Shown here: positions 15,741 to 24,051 of the stretch, piece by piece | Layout of the letters: every line of letters starts with the position of its first letter | How positions within the stretch are numbered: the first letter of the stretch is position 1 | Source of the DNA: Streptomyces caeruleatus | GTDB lineage: Bacteria; Actinomycetota; Actinomycetes; Streptomycetales; Streptomycetaceae | Direction of reading: 5' to 3' | DNA: 64,000 nt | NCBI RefSeq assembly: GCF_001514235.1 | Contig: NZ_KQ948928.1 | Coordinates: 186,001-250,000 of the forward strand | The notes under the pieces: model-generated | Seen by the model: only the letters and a program-made list of their open reading frames with translations | Told to the model about the DNA's origin: nothing | The model's database searches: none | Position numbers and translations under genes: made by a program

Positions 15741-16031
15741 TTACAGCCCGGCCATGAGCGCACCCGTGAGCAACCCCGTCGCGTTCCAGCCCGTGGACGG
15801 GCAGACCCGGGCGATCTCGCCCACCACGTCCGCCTGTTCGGCGAGGGACAGGTCCAGCCCGCCGAACCGACCGGGCACCGCCATGCGGAACACGCCCGCC
15901 CGGTCCAGCAGCCTGAGCGTCGCCCGCGGAACCTGTCCTCGCTCCTCCGCCTCCGCGCCGTGCTCCCGGATCACGGGAGCCACCGCGGACACGGCCTCCA
16001 GCACTGTGGCCGGCCCCTGACGTATGGTCAC
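15741..16031 (-). pseudogene. N-terminal fragment of acyl-CoA dehydrogenase/flavin-monooxygenase family
   Basis: A GTG at 16031 behind GGAGGAATGC starts a 96-residue frame. It has the N-terminal helical domain seen in acyl-CoA dehydrogenases and HsaA-type monooxygenases: RATLRLLDRAGVFRMAVPG, RFGGLDLSLAEQADVVGEIA and the PSTGWN segment. It then stops (ALMAGL) where family members continue for another 290 or so residues. FAD-binding and catalytic parts are absent. A truncated gene is the simplest reading. Confidence 0.75.
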
Positions 16032-16197
16032 GCATTCCTCCGAACGGGATGTGCCCGTCGCGGACACGGGCATTCGCCCGGAAGCTAGCCAGTGGCATCC
16101 ATCGTGCGGTAATCGACGGGTAATCGCCGGGTAATCGGCCGGTCATTCGTGCATCATTCTCCGGGAATACGCCGGATATCCGGCGGGAATCCCGCGG

Positions 16198-16636
16198 TCA
16201 GGACGCTTCCACCTGGTCCGCCATCCGGCGGTCGTACTCGGTCCGGGCCACGGCGATCTCGGTCTGGTGCTCCTCGGTCCAGATCACCAGGCTGCGGATC
16301 GTGTCGTGCAGCGTCGCCCCGAGCGGCGTCAACTCGTAGTCCACGCGCGGCGGAACCACCGGGTGCACCGTGCGTTTGACCAGGCCATCGCGTTCCAGCT
16401 GGCGCAGGGTGACGGTCAGCATGCGCTGGCTGACGCCGTCGATCTGCCGGCGCAGCTCGGAGAAACGCAGGTGGCGGCGCTCCAGCAACGCGATGACGAG
16501 CAGGGACCACTTGTCCGCCACGCGGTCGAGGATCTGCCGTACCTCACAGCCTTGCCGGGTGTCCCACTGAAGCGCGTCGTAGTCGTCCTCGGTACCCGCG
16601 GGAGTGAGTCGGTGACTTCAAAGTGCCTTCTTCCAT
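16198..16636 (-). pseudogene. HxlR-type winged-helix regulator with N-terminal frameshift
   Basis: The HxlR core is intact: ADKWSLLVIALLERRHLRF, RFSELRRQIDGVSQRMLT and VVPPRVDYELTPLG. In-frame sequence upstream reads EDDYDALQWDTRQGCEVRQI, the normal HxlR N-terminus with its conserved Cys. That frame has no start codon before a TGA. The plausible start MEEGTLKSPTHSRG at ATG 16636 lies in the adjacent frame, with one extra base around 16588-16600. The only in-frame start is a GTG at 16521, which would drop the Cys segment. It is divergent from an MFS remnant. Confidence 0.7.
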
Positions 16637-16780
16637 AGTTCTTGAGCCTGCCGGAAGATGCCTGGTTACAAGTGGGAACCGCCTCCGGCTCATTGCACCT
16701 GCGTGTGTTTCGAGCCGGTGACCGAAATCGGTGGCCCTAATTCCGTCCTCCCCTTTTTCTCCATCCAAGGAGTCATTTCC

Positions 16781-16942
16781 GTGTCCGCACTGCAATCATC
16801 TGACGGCGGCACCGAACGCATGACTGGGCGCGCTTGGGGCGTGCTGTTCGTGCTGTGTGGTGACGTCCCGGCCCGAGGCCCCGCCCTCCAGTCCCTGGGC
16901 CGGGCGGCCCGCGGCGCCGGACGGAACGTACGGGAGCGCTGA
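16781..16942 (+). pseudogene. N-terminal remnant of an MFS transporter
   Basis: A good ribosome site AAGGAG (16767-16772) precedes GTG 16781. The frame reads SALQSSDGGTER then MTGRAWGVLFVLCG, which matches the first helix of DHA2-type MFS drug transporters. After that the sequence becomes unrelated (VPARGPALQSLGR) and ends at 16942. About 400 residues are missing. HxlR regulators commonly sit divergent to their target gene, so this was probably the HxlR target. Recognition rests on a short stretch. Confidence 0.5.
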
Positions 16943-17003
16943 CGGAACCGGAACCGCACCCGGGGCCGTCTCCTGAGCGATCAAGCTTTGAGGAGAGCGC
17001 ACA

Positions 17004-17834
17004 GTGCGGATCTACATCAGCGCGGACATGGAGGGCGTCACAGGGCTCGTCGACGCCGACGACGTCCAGCCCGGCGGCCGGGACTACGAGCGTGGACGGC
17101 TGATGATGGCTCAGGACGTCAACGCCGCCGTCCGTGGCGCCGTCGCGGCCGGTGCCACGGACATCACCGTCAACGACGCGCACGGCCCCATGCGCAACAT
17201 CCTCCCGGAGGCGCTGCACCCGGCGGCCCGCCTCATCCGCGGGAAGCCGAAGCACATGGGCATGCTCGAAGGGCTCGACGCCGGGCACGAGGCCGTGCTC
17301 TGCGTCGGGTACCACTCCCGGGCCGGTGAACTCGGGGTGCTGAGCCACAGCTTCATGGGGCACGAGATCGAGGACATCTGGCTGGACGGCCGGCCCGTGG
17401 GCGAGATCGGCCTGGCCCAGGCCACCGCGGCGGCCATCGGGGTCCCGGTGGCCGTCCTCACCGGTGACGACCGTGCCTGTGCGGAGATGGCGGACTGGGA
17501 CGCCTCCGTCACCGCCGTGGCCGTGAAGCACGCGAAGGGCCGGTTCGCGGCGGATCTGCGCCCGGCCGAAGAGGCGCGCACGGCGATCGAGGAGGCGGTC
17601 GCCGCCGCCCTCACCGCGCGGCGGACGCCGCTCGCGACGCCCTCGGCCGGGTCCACCCTCGCCGTCCGCTGGCAGTCGGCCTCGGTGGCCTCCACCCTGC
17701 TGGGAATCCCCGGCGTGACCGCGACGGACTCGCGGACCGTCCGGGCCCACGGTGCCCTGCCCGCTCTCTACCGGCAGTTCGGCGTGTGGATGCGGGTGGC
17801 GGCCTCCCTGACCAACCAGCCACCGTATTGCTGA
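17004..17834 (+). CDS. dppA: M55 family D-aminopeptidase (DppA-like)
   Basis: A 276-residue zinc aminopeptidase starting at GTG 17004 (GAGGAG 9-14 nt upstream). The M55 signature is complete: N-terminal YISADMEGVTG (metal-binding Asp and Glu), NDAHGPMRN (His) and GYHSRAG (His). MGHEIEDIWLDGRPVGE contributes to the decamer active site. The family cleaves N-terminal D-amino acids from D-Ala-containing peptides, so a role in peptidoglycan-peptide recycling is plausible. No oligopeptide ABC transporter genes are adjacent, unlike Bacillus dpp. Cytoplasmic, no signal peptide. Confidence 0.9.
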   Translation: MRIYISADMEGVTGLVDADDVQPGGRDYERGRLMMAQDVNAAVRGAVAAGATDITVNDAHGPMRNILPEALHPAARLIRGKPKHMGMLEGLDAGHEAVLCVGYHSRAGELGVLSHSFMGHEIEDIWLDGRPVGEIGLAQATAAAIGVPVAVLTGDDRACAEMADWDASVTAVAVKHAKGRFAADLRPAEEARTAIEEAVAAALTARRTPLATPSAGSTLAVRWQSASVASTLLGIPGVTATDSRTVRAHGALPALYRQFGVWMRVAASLTNQPPYC

Positions 17835-17988
17835 GCCCCGCCCCCAATACCACGCTCAACTGAAGGAGGCGTGCGGGAACGGCCCGCCGTACGTTAAATC
17901 TCGGAGAACTCTTCTACAACCTTCCGTCGCACGCGTCTGTCTGGCTATCGCAGAGTTGTGTTGGGGTGCGTGAAGAGGAGCTCAGAAC

Positions 17989-19695
17989 GTGACCGTGCGT
18001 TCCTTTGCCCGGCGGATGCGTCCGCGTGTGGAGCAGAAGGCATCCGAGAAGGTGTGGCAGCTGCGTACCCTGCGACGCCGTCGCAGAGCCGCGGGCACCG
18101 ACCCGGTGCTCCGCCCGGTGGCGGTGCGGGGCCAGCGGCTCTACGGCAGGGTCGTGGCCCGGTTCAGCGCCGCCGAGGCGGCCGCCGCCAACCTCGGCCT
18201 GGTCGTCGCCGCGCTGGAGGCCGCAGGCATCCCGTACTTCCTGGTGCCGGCCTCGCGCACCCGCCACACCGTCGGCGTGAACGCCGTCGACCGGGACCGT
18301 GTCCTCACCGCCCTGGAGACGCGGTACGCGGGACAGGCGGTGTTCATCGGCAGACCGCTGCCCGGCGGAAAGCTCAAGCACCCGGCGCTGTTCCTCGACG
18401 GCGTCCTGCCCGCCCGGCTGCGTACCGCCCCCGTCCTGCGCGTCGGCGAGAACCACCTCGGACCCGCGGGCCAGCTGCTCGCCGGCCCGGAACTCGCCTG
18501 CGACGTGGAGTTCTGGGAGGACGGGGCGCAGCTCCTCGCCTCCGAGGACGGGCTCCGGCGCCTGGCCAAGGTGCAGCCGCAGGCCTCCGAGGACATCTTC
18601 GCCGAGTCCCTCGTCGCACCCCGGAACAACGGCGTCACCGACGTCCTGCCGGCGCCCGAGCAGACCCCGGCCACGGTGCGCGTCGGCGCGCGCGAGCTGC
18701 CGACGTTCACCCCGCTCACCCTGCCCACCGTGCACGACGTGACCTTCCCCGTCGACGTCGTCTACACCTGGGTGGACGGCGAGGAGCCGGCGATGCGGGC
18801 CAAGCGGGCCGGGTACCAGGAGCGCGGGATCGCCGAGATCCTCGACAAGGAGACCAGCGCCTCCCGCTACACCAGCCACGACGAGCTGAAGTACTCCCTG
18901 CGCTCACTCGCGATGTACGCCGACTTCGTCCGGCACATCTACGTCGTCACCGACGGCCAGAAGCCGCACTGGCTCGACGACAGCGCCGAGGGGATCACCG
19001 TCGTCGACCACCGCGACATCTTCCCGCCGGACGTCCTGCCGGTCTTCAACTCCCACGCGATCGAGACCCGGCTGCACCACATCCCGGGCCTGTCCGAGCA
19101 CTACCTGTACTTCAACGACGACGTGTTCGTCGGCCGCCGCGTCACCGCCGAGCACTTCTTCCACGGCAGCGGCCTGATGAAGATCCCGGTCTCCCCGCTC
19201 AAGATAGGCGTCGGCAAACCGCACGCCGAGGAGACCGCCACCAACTCCGCGAGCAAGAACGTCCGCCGGCTGCTGCTGGCGAAGTTCGGCCGGATGACCA
19301 CGAACAACTTCATGCACACCCCGCTGCCCCAGCGCGCCGAGACCCTGCGCGACCTCGAGGAACTCTTCCCCGAGGACATCGCCCGCACCACCGCGTCCCG
19401 CTTCCGCTCCCCGCAGGACGTCGCCATGACCGCCCCGCTGCTCTACCAGTACGCGCTGATGACCGGCCGCGGAGTGCCCGGCAAGTACAGCTTCCGGTAC
19501 GTCAACATCAGCCGCCCGGACGCCGAGGCCCGCCTGACCGACCTGCGCCGCAGCCGCCGCTTCGACTTCTTCTGCCTCAACGACGTCGATGTGCAGCCCG
19601 AGGAACGGGAACGGGTCGGCGTGCGGATGCACGAGTTCCTGGAGGACTACTTCCCCTTCGCGAGCCCCTTCGAGAAGTCCGAGAAGCAGGACTGA
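17989..19695 (+). CDS. Stealth family sugar-phosphotransferase, first of a tandem pair
   Basis: A 568-residue protein with all four Stealth conserved regions. CR1 is VDVVYTWVDG near residue 255, CR2 SHDELKYSLRSL near 297, CR3 HHIPGLSEHYLYFNDDVF at 363-380 and CR4 EDYFPFASPFEK near 552. Stealth proteins transfer hexose-1-phosphates from nucleotide sugars to make capsule or cell-wall phosphoglycans and resemble the GlcNAc-1-phosphotransferase of higher organisms. The first 240 residues form a variable N-terminal domain and no membrane helix is evident. The start GTG 17989 has GAGGAG 13-18 nt upstream. A paralogue follows after 15 nt. Confidence 0.92.
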   Translation: MTVRSFARRMRPRVEQKASEKVWQLRTLRRRRRAAGTDPVLRPVAVRGQRLYGRVVARFSAAEAAAANLGLVVAALEAAGIPYFLVPASRTRHTVGVNAVDRDRVLTALETRYAGQAVFIGRPLPGGKLKHPALFLDGVLPARLRTAPVLRVGENHLGPAGQLLAGPELACDVEFWEDGAQLLASEDGLRRLAKVQPQASEDIFAESLVAPRNNGVTDVLPAPEQTPATVRVGARELPTFTPLTLPTVHDVTFPVDVVYTWVDGEEPAMRAKRAGYQERGIAEILDKETSASRYTSHDELKYSLRSLAMYADFVRHIYVVTDGQKPHWLDDSAEGITVVDHRDIFPPDVLPVFNSHAIETRLHHIPGLSEHYLYFNDDVFVGRRVTAEHFFHGSGLMKIPVSPLKIGVGKPHAEETATNSASKNVRRLLLAKFGRMTTNNFMHTPLPQRAETLRDLEELFPEDIARTTASRFRSPQDVAMTAPLLYQYALMTGRGVPGKYSFRYVNISRPDAEARLTDLRRSRRFDFFCLNDVDVQPEERERVGVRMHEFLEDYFPFASPFEKSEKQD

Positions 19696-19710
19696 CGGGG
19701 GCCGGGGGGC

Positions 19711-21528
19711 ATGGACATCCGTCACCGCTTCGCGGGGCTCAGGGGCACGAGAGCGGCCCGCGACCTTCTGGTACGCCTCGGAACCTGGCTGTCGGCCAGA
19801 CTCTGGGCGCTGCGCGCGACCCGGTCCCGACGACGCCTTCGGGCCGCCGTCCCCGGACTGCGCGGGATCACCTTCGGACCGGCCCGGCTGTACGGCCGTA
19901 CGGTCGCCTGTTACACCGCGGACGACGCCGTCGAGGCCGACCTGGAGCGCGTGTGCACCCTGCTGGAGGGGCTCGGTGTGCCGTACTTCCTGGTCCCCGA
20001 CGACCACGGCCCCGGCGCGCCGCGGCGGATCGTCGGCGTCGAGGAGACGCACCGCGACACCGTGCTGTCCCGGGCCGGCCGGCGCTTCGCCGGCACCGTC
20101 GGATACGTCGCCGCCGTCGGCCGCGACGGAGCCGTGACGAACGCGGTCCTGTGGGCCGACGGGAAGCTGCCGCGGGCGCTGAAGCGGGCCGCGGTCCTGC
20201 GTACCGGAGTGGTCCGCCTCGGCCCCGCGGGGCAGGTGCTCACCGGCCTCGACACCGGCTGCGACATCGAGTTCTGGCGCTACGGCCGCGACCTGGGCGG
20301 CGCGTCCGGCGCCGACCCGTCCTGGCTCACCGTGCCCGGCAGGCGACTGCCCGACGTCTTCGCCCAGGCGCTTGTCGCCCCGCGCCGCAACCCCGTCTCC
20401 GAGGTGCTCCCGGCCGCGGCACGGCAGCCGGTCACCCTGGCGGGCCGCCACCGCGGCGTGCCCACCTTCGCCCCGTTCGCCGAGCCGGGCATCGACGACG
20501 TCCGCTTCCCCGTCGACGCCGTGTACACCTGGGTCGACGGCGACGACCCGGCGATGGCCGTCAAACGACGGGCGTACCAGGAGCTCTCCGGCAGCGTCAT
20601 CGCCGCCCGCGAGACCGGCGCCTCCCGCTACACCAGCCACGACGAACTGCGGTACGCGCTGCGCTCGCTGGAGATGTACGCCGGCTTCGTCCGGCACGTC
20701 TACCTGGTGACCGACTCCCAGCTCCCCGACTGGCTGGACCCCGACGCCGAGGGCCTGACGGTGATCGACCACCGGGACATCCTCCCGGCCGACGCGCTCC
20801 CCGTCTTCAACTCGCACGCCATAGAGAGCCGCCTGCACCACATCCCGGGCCTGTCCGAGCACTACCTGTACTTCAACGACGACGTCTTCATCAACCGCCC
20901 GGTACACGCCGAGCACTTCTTCCACGGCAACGGCATAGCCCGCATCCCGCTGTCCCCGCTGAAGCTCGGCGTCGGCGCCCCGCACCCGCTCGAACCGGCC
21001 CCGAACTCCGCCGGCAAGAACGCCCGCGAGGTGATCATGCGCTTCCACGGCAGACACGCCACGCACAAGTCCCTGCACACCCCGCACCCCCAACTCCTGT
21101 CCGTCATGCGGGAGATGGAGGGCCTCGGCGTGGCGGAGCTGGAGCGGACCGCGTACTCCCGCTTCCGCGCCACCTCCGACGTCGCCCCGACCTCCACGCT
21201 CCACCACCACTGGGCCATCGCCACCGGCCGGGCCGTCCCCGCCGACTACCGCTTCCGCTACGTCCAGCTGGGCACCCCGGACATGCGCCGGCGTCTGGCC
21301 CGTCTCGCGGCCGGCGAGGACGTCGACTTCTTCTGCCTCAACGACGTGGACACCGCCCCCGAGGCCAGAGCGGCCGCCCACGCCGCCATCCGCGCCTTCC
21401 TGGACCGCAAGTACCCCTTCCCCAGCCGCTTCGAAGGCACCACCCGCGCCACCCCGCACCCCGTCGTACCGCTCACGGCGAGGGTCCCCGCACAGCCGAC
21501 GCGCAAGGAGGCCCAGAGCCTCGACTGA
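19711..21528 (+). CDS. Stealth family sugar-phosphotransferase, second of a tandem pair
   Basis: A 605-residue paralogue of the preceding gene, collinear over the whole length. CR1 is VDAVYTWVDGDDP near 268, CR2 SHDELRYALRSL near 309, CR3 HHIPGLSEHYLYFNDDVF near 376-393 (identical in both) and CR4 LDRKYPFPSRFEG near 564. The N-terminal domain is more divergent than the catalytic core, suggesting an old duplication with different acceptors. The 15-nt spacing implies one transcript. Acceptor and donor sugars are unknown. Confidence 0.92.
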   Translation: MDIRHRFAGLRGTRAARDLLVRLGTWLSARLWALRATRSRRRLRAAVPGLRGITFGPARLYGRTVACYTADDAVEADLERVCTLLEGLGVPYFLVPDDHGPGAPRRIVGVEETHRDTVLSRAGRRFAGTVGYVAAVGRDGAVTNAVLWADGKLPRALKRAAVLRTGVVRLGPAGQVLTGLDTGCDIEFWRYGRDLGGASGADPSWLTVPGRRLPDVFAQALVAPRRNPVSEVLPAAARQPVTLAGRHRGVPTFAPFAEPGIDDVRFPVDAVYTWVDGDDPAMAVKRRAYQELSGSVIAARETGASRYTSHDELRYALRSLEMYAGFVRHVYLVTDSQLPDWLDPDAEGLTVIDHRDILPADALPVFNSHAIESRLHHIPGLSEHYLYFNDDVFINRPVHAEHFFHGNGIARIPLSPLKLGVGAPHPLEPAPNSAGKNAREVIMRFHGRHATHKSLHTPHPQLLSVMREMEGLGVAELERTAYSRFRATSDVAPTSTLHHHWAIATGRAVPADYRFRYVQLGTPDMRRRLARLAAGEDVDFFCLNDVDTAPEARAAAHAAIRAFLDRKYPFPSRFEGTTRATPHPVVPLTARVPAQPTRKEAQSLD

Positions 21529-21679
21529 CACGGGATCGTGCCAGGCGCAACGGAACGGCCACAGGTGGTTGCGGCGACCGCCGTGACCGGTGATGCTCTC
21601 GGTGTCGCAGCGGCCGAGGCGGACCGACCATCCGCCCCGCTCGTACAATCCTGGCGATCACATCGGGGGAACAGCCGGC

Positions 21680-22474
21680 ATGGAAACGATCATCGTTCAG
21701 CCGCCCGGTCCGTCGGCACCGGACGCCGACGGACCCGGCAGGCCCGCACTGCTGCACATGGGACCGGGCGACGTGGCCGAGTTCGGGCGCGGGACACCCG
21801 GCGGCCGGGAGGTCCCCATCCTGCTGCCCGACCCCGGGATCTCCCGGCGGGCGGGACGGCTGGAGGCGGCCGAGGACTACTGGCGGCTGTCCAACTTCAG
21901 CCGGGACACCGCCTACGTCGTCGAGAACCTGGAAGGAGCCGGCGAGTACATCACCGTCGCGCCCCGGCGCCTCGGCGCGCCCGTGCCCTTCGAGTTCTCC
22001 CGGGTCGTGCTGCCCGCGCTGAACGGCACCGCCGAGTTCAAGGTGTTCGCCCCGCAACACGCCTACCTGGACGAACGGTCCGCGCCCGGCGCCGGTGAGC
22101 AGACCGTCCACCCCTACGCCCTCGACGTGACCGCCAAGTACTTCCTGGTCCTGGTCGCGTTGTGCGAACCGCGGCTGCGCGAGCTGTCGGACAGCGCGCT
22201 GCCCGGCGCCGGGGACATCGCGGAACGGCTGCGCCCGCTGGACAGCTGCCGCGGGCTGACCCGGTCGGCCGTGAACTACCACATCGACTACCTGGCGTCG
22301 GCGAAACTCCGCCTGGACCTCGGCGACGAGTCCGGCGCCGACGGCACCGCACGCACCGGCGCCAAACGCGCCCGACTGGCCTCCCTCGCCCTGCGCTTCG
22401 GCCTGGTCCGGGAGGAACACCTCGCCCTGCTGCCGTCCCGCCGCCGGCCCGCCCCGCAGGAGAGCCACGCGTGA
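21680..22474 (+). CDS. FHA-like domain protein coupled to a Ser/Thr kinase
   Basis: A 264-residue protein from ATG 21680 (GGGGGA upstream). Residues 40-100 resemble a divergent FHA domain, with PDPGISRRAGRLEA in place of the usual SRxH loop and WRLSNFSRDTAYVVENL in place of the NG loop. The C-terminal part (TAKYFLVLVALCEPRLREL and LTRSAVNYHIDYL) looks helical, possibly winged-helix. Its stop overlaps the kinase GTG start by 4 bp, so it is probably the kinase partner or substrate. FHA assignment is by pattern only. Reader or scaffold of phospho-Thr signals is an inference. Confidence 0.6.
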   Translation: METIIVQPPGPSAPDADGPGRPALLHMGPGDVAEFGRGTPGGREVPILLPDPGISRRAGRLEAAEDYWRLSNFSRDTAYVVENLEGAGEYITVAPRRLGAPVPFEFSRVVLPALNGTAEFKVFAPQHAYLDERSAPGAGEQTVHPYALDVTAKYFLVLVALCEPRLRELSDSALPGAGDIAERLRPLDSCRGLTRSAVNYHIDYLASAKLRLDLGDESGADGTARTGAKRARLASLALRFGLVREEHLALLPSRRRPAPQESHA

Positions 22475-24018
22475 GCACGTCCGGCGCCGAGGACAGCGCC
22501 CCCGAAACGCCGCGCCTGCCCGTCGGGTTCCGCATCGACGGCTGGGAAGTGGGCGCGGTCATCGGCTCGGGCGGCTGGGGCACCGTCTACGAGGCCCGCG
22601 CGGTGGCCGACGGTACGACGGTCGCGGTGAAGGTGCTGCCGACCGGCGCCCTGGGCCCCGGCCAGCGCGCCGCGCTCGGTGAACTCCTCGCCCGCGAGGT
22701 GCGGTTCAGCTCCGAGGCCGACCACCCGCACCTCGTACGGACCCGCGCCGTGCGCACCGTCGACGCACCCGGACTGCCCGCCCTGGACGGCGCGACGGCG
22801 CTCGTCATGGACCGCGCCGAAGCCAGCCTGCGCCAGCTCCTGGACTCCGCCGGGACCGGCCGCGCCGTCCCGGACGCCGTGCGCGTCCTGCGCGGTGTCG
22901 CCGCCGGGCTCGCCCATATGCACGACGCCGGCTGGGTGCACGGCGACCTCAAACCCGCCAACGTCCTGCTGGGCCCGGACGGCGAGGTCTGGCTCGCCGA
23001 CTTCGGCCTCGCCACCGAACTCGACGGCACCCACGCCCACCTGCCGCCGCTCGGCACGCTCGACCATCTGCCGCCCGAGTGGTGGTCCCAGCGCACCGGA
23101 GCGGACGGGGCGGTGGTGCGGCCGTCCGCCGACATCTGGGCCTTCGGCATCCTCGCCCACCAGGTCCTCACCGGCGGCCTCCACCCGTTCCCCGGCGCCA
23201 CCGCCCGCGCCCGCTCGCTCGCCGCCCAGGCCTACGCCCGCGGCACCGCACCCCTGCGCCTGGACGCCGGACTCGACGACGCCTGGCGCCGGCTCGTCGC
23301 GGACTGTCTGGCCCCGGACCACGCGGCCCGTCTCCGTCACACCGCGGGAAGCCTCGCCGCCCGGATCGAGGAACTCGCCGGCCCGCCCCGCCGACGCCGG
23401 CTGTGGCCGCTCGCCGCGGTCGCGCTCGCCGGGGTCACGGCCGCCGCCGTCGCCGGGGCCGCGCTGCTCGGCGGCGGTGACGCCGGTGACAGCACCGAGG
23501 ACGACGGCCGCGACACGCCCGCCGTGGTCACCGGCGCCCACAGCCCGGCCGCCACCGGGGAACTCCCGGAGAACTCCGACGTACCGAAGGCCCTGCGCCC
23601 GGTCTTCGTGGCCGCCGCCCGGCGCTGCACCGACGCCGAGGTCACGCCCGCCCTGCTCGCCGCCATGATCAAGGCGGAGAGCGGCTTCGACGCCGACGCC
23701 TCCCGGCCGGGGGCCGGTGAGTACGGCATCGCCATGTGGACGCCGTCGGTCTTCCGGGCCTGGGCGGTGGACGGCGACGGCGACGGCGACAAGGACTACC
23801 TGTCGGCACCGGACGCGATCCACACCATGAGCCTCTACGTGTGCTGGCTCGACCAGCGTTTCAAGCAGGCCGGGCTGCCCGCCGCGGAGCTTCCCGCGCT
23901 GATCGCGGCCGGCTGGCGCACGAGTGACCGCACCGTCATCGAGGAACGAGGCGTCCCCGAACGCGTACGGCCGCACGTCGACCAGGTGCTCCGCAACCTC
24001 GCCGCGTACGAACGGTGA
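22471..24018 (+). CDS. Ser/Thr protein kinase with extracytoplasmic lytic-transglycosylase-like domain
   Basis: A 515-residue protein starting at GTG 22471. The cytoplasmic kinase (about 15-295) shows the glycine loop IGSGGWGTVYEA, VAVKVL, catalytic loop VHGDLKPANVLL and DFGLATE. A basic stop-transfer RRRR precedes a membrane helix at about 311-333. Outside, residues 370-515 resemble a goose-type/SLT lytic transglycosylase: LLAAMIKAESGFDADA with a candidate catalytic Glu, GEYGIAMWTPSVF, and an Asp-rich GDGDGDKD insert that could bind metal. PASTA repeats are absent. It may couple glycan sensing or cleavage to phosphorylation (inference). Confidence 0.8.
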   Translation: MSTSGAEDSAPETPRLPVGFRIDGWEVGAVIGSGGWGTVYEARAVADGTTVAVKVLPTGALGPGQRAALGELLAREVRFSSEADHPHLVRTRAVRTVDAPGLPALDGATALVMDRAEASLRQLLDSAGTGRAVPDAVRVLRGVAAGLAHMHDAGWVHGDLKPANVLLGPDGEVWLADFGLATELDGTHAHLPPLGTLDHLPPEWWSQRTGADGAVVRPSADIWAFGILAHQVLTGGLHPFPGATARARSLAAQAYARGTAPLRLDAGLDDAWRRLVADCLAPDHAARLRHTAGSLAARIEELAGPPRRRRLWPLAAVALAGVTAAAVAGAALLGGGDAGDSTEDDGRDTPAVVTGAHSPAATGELPENSDVPKALRPVFVAAARRCTDAEVTPALLAAMIKAESGFDADASRPGAGEYGIAMWTPSVFRAWAVDGDGDGDKDYLSAPDAIHTMSLYVCWLDQRFKQAGLPAAELPALIAAGWRTSDRTVIEERGVPERVRPHVDQVLRNLAAYER

Positions 24019-24048
24019 GGCAGCGGTCCCCCGTACCGCTGCCTCACC
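24014..24048. terminator. Bidirectional terminator between kinase and serine hydrolase genes
   Basis: A perfect 14-bp stem, GGTGAGGCAGCGGT at 24014-24027 and its complement at 24035-24048, has a 7-nt loop. The left arm overlaps the kinase stop codon and the right arm ends 3 nt before the stop of the convergent gene. Confidence 0.85.
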
Positions 24049-24051
24049 TGT

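Noticed and set aside
16658..16780. Longer N-terminal reading of the MFS remnant starting MPGYKWEPPP
   Set aside because: No ribosome site at 16658, whereas AAGGAG precedes GTG 16781; the upstream part is probably the HxlR/MFS promoter.
17958..21648. Very long open frames on both strands over the Stealth genes (over 900 codons)
   Set aside because: They are Arg/Pro/His- or Val/Gly-rich mirror frames produced by high GC at third positions; the Stealth frames carry all conserved regions.
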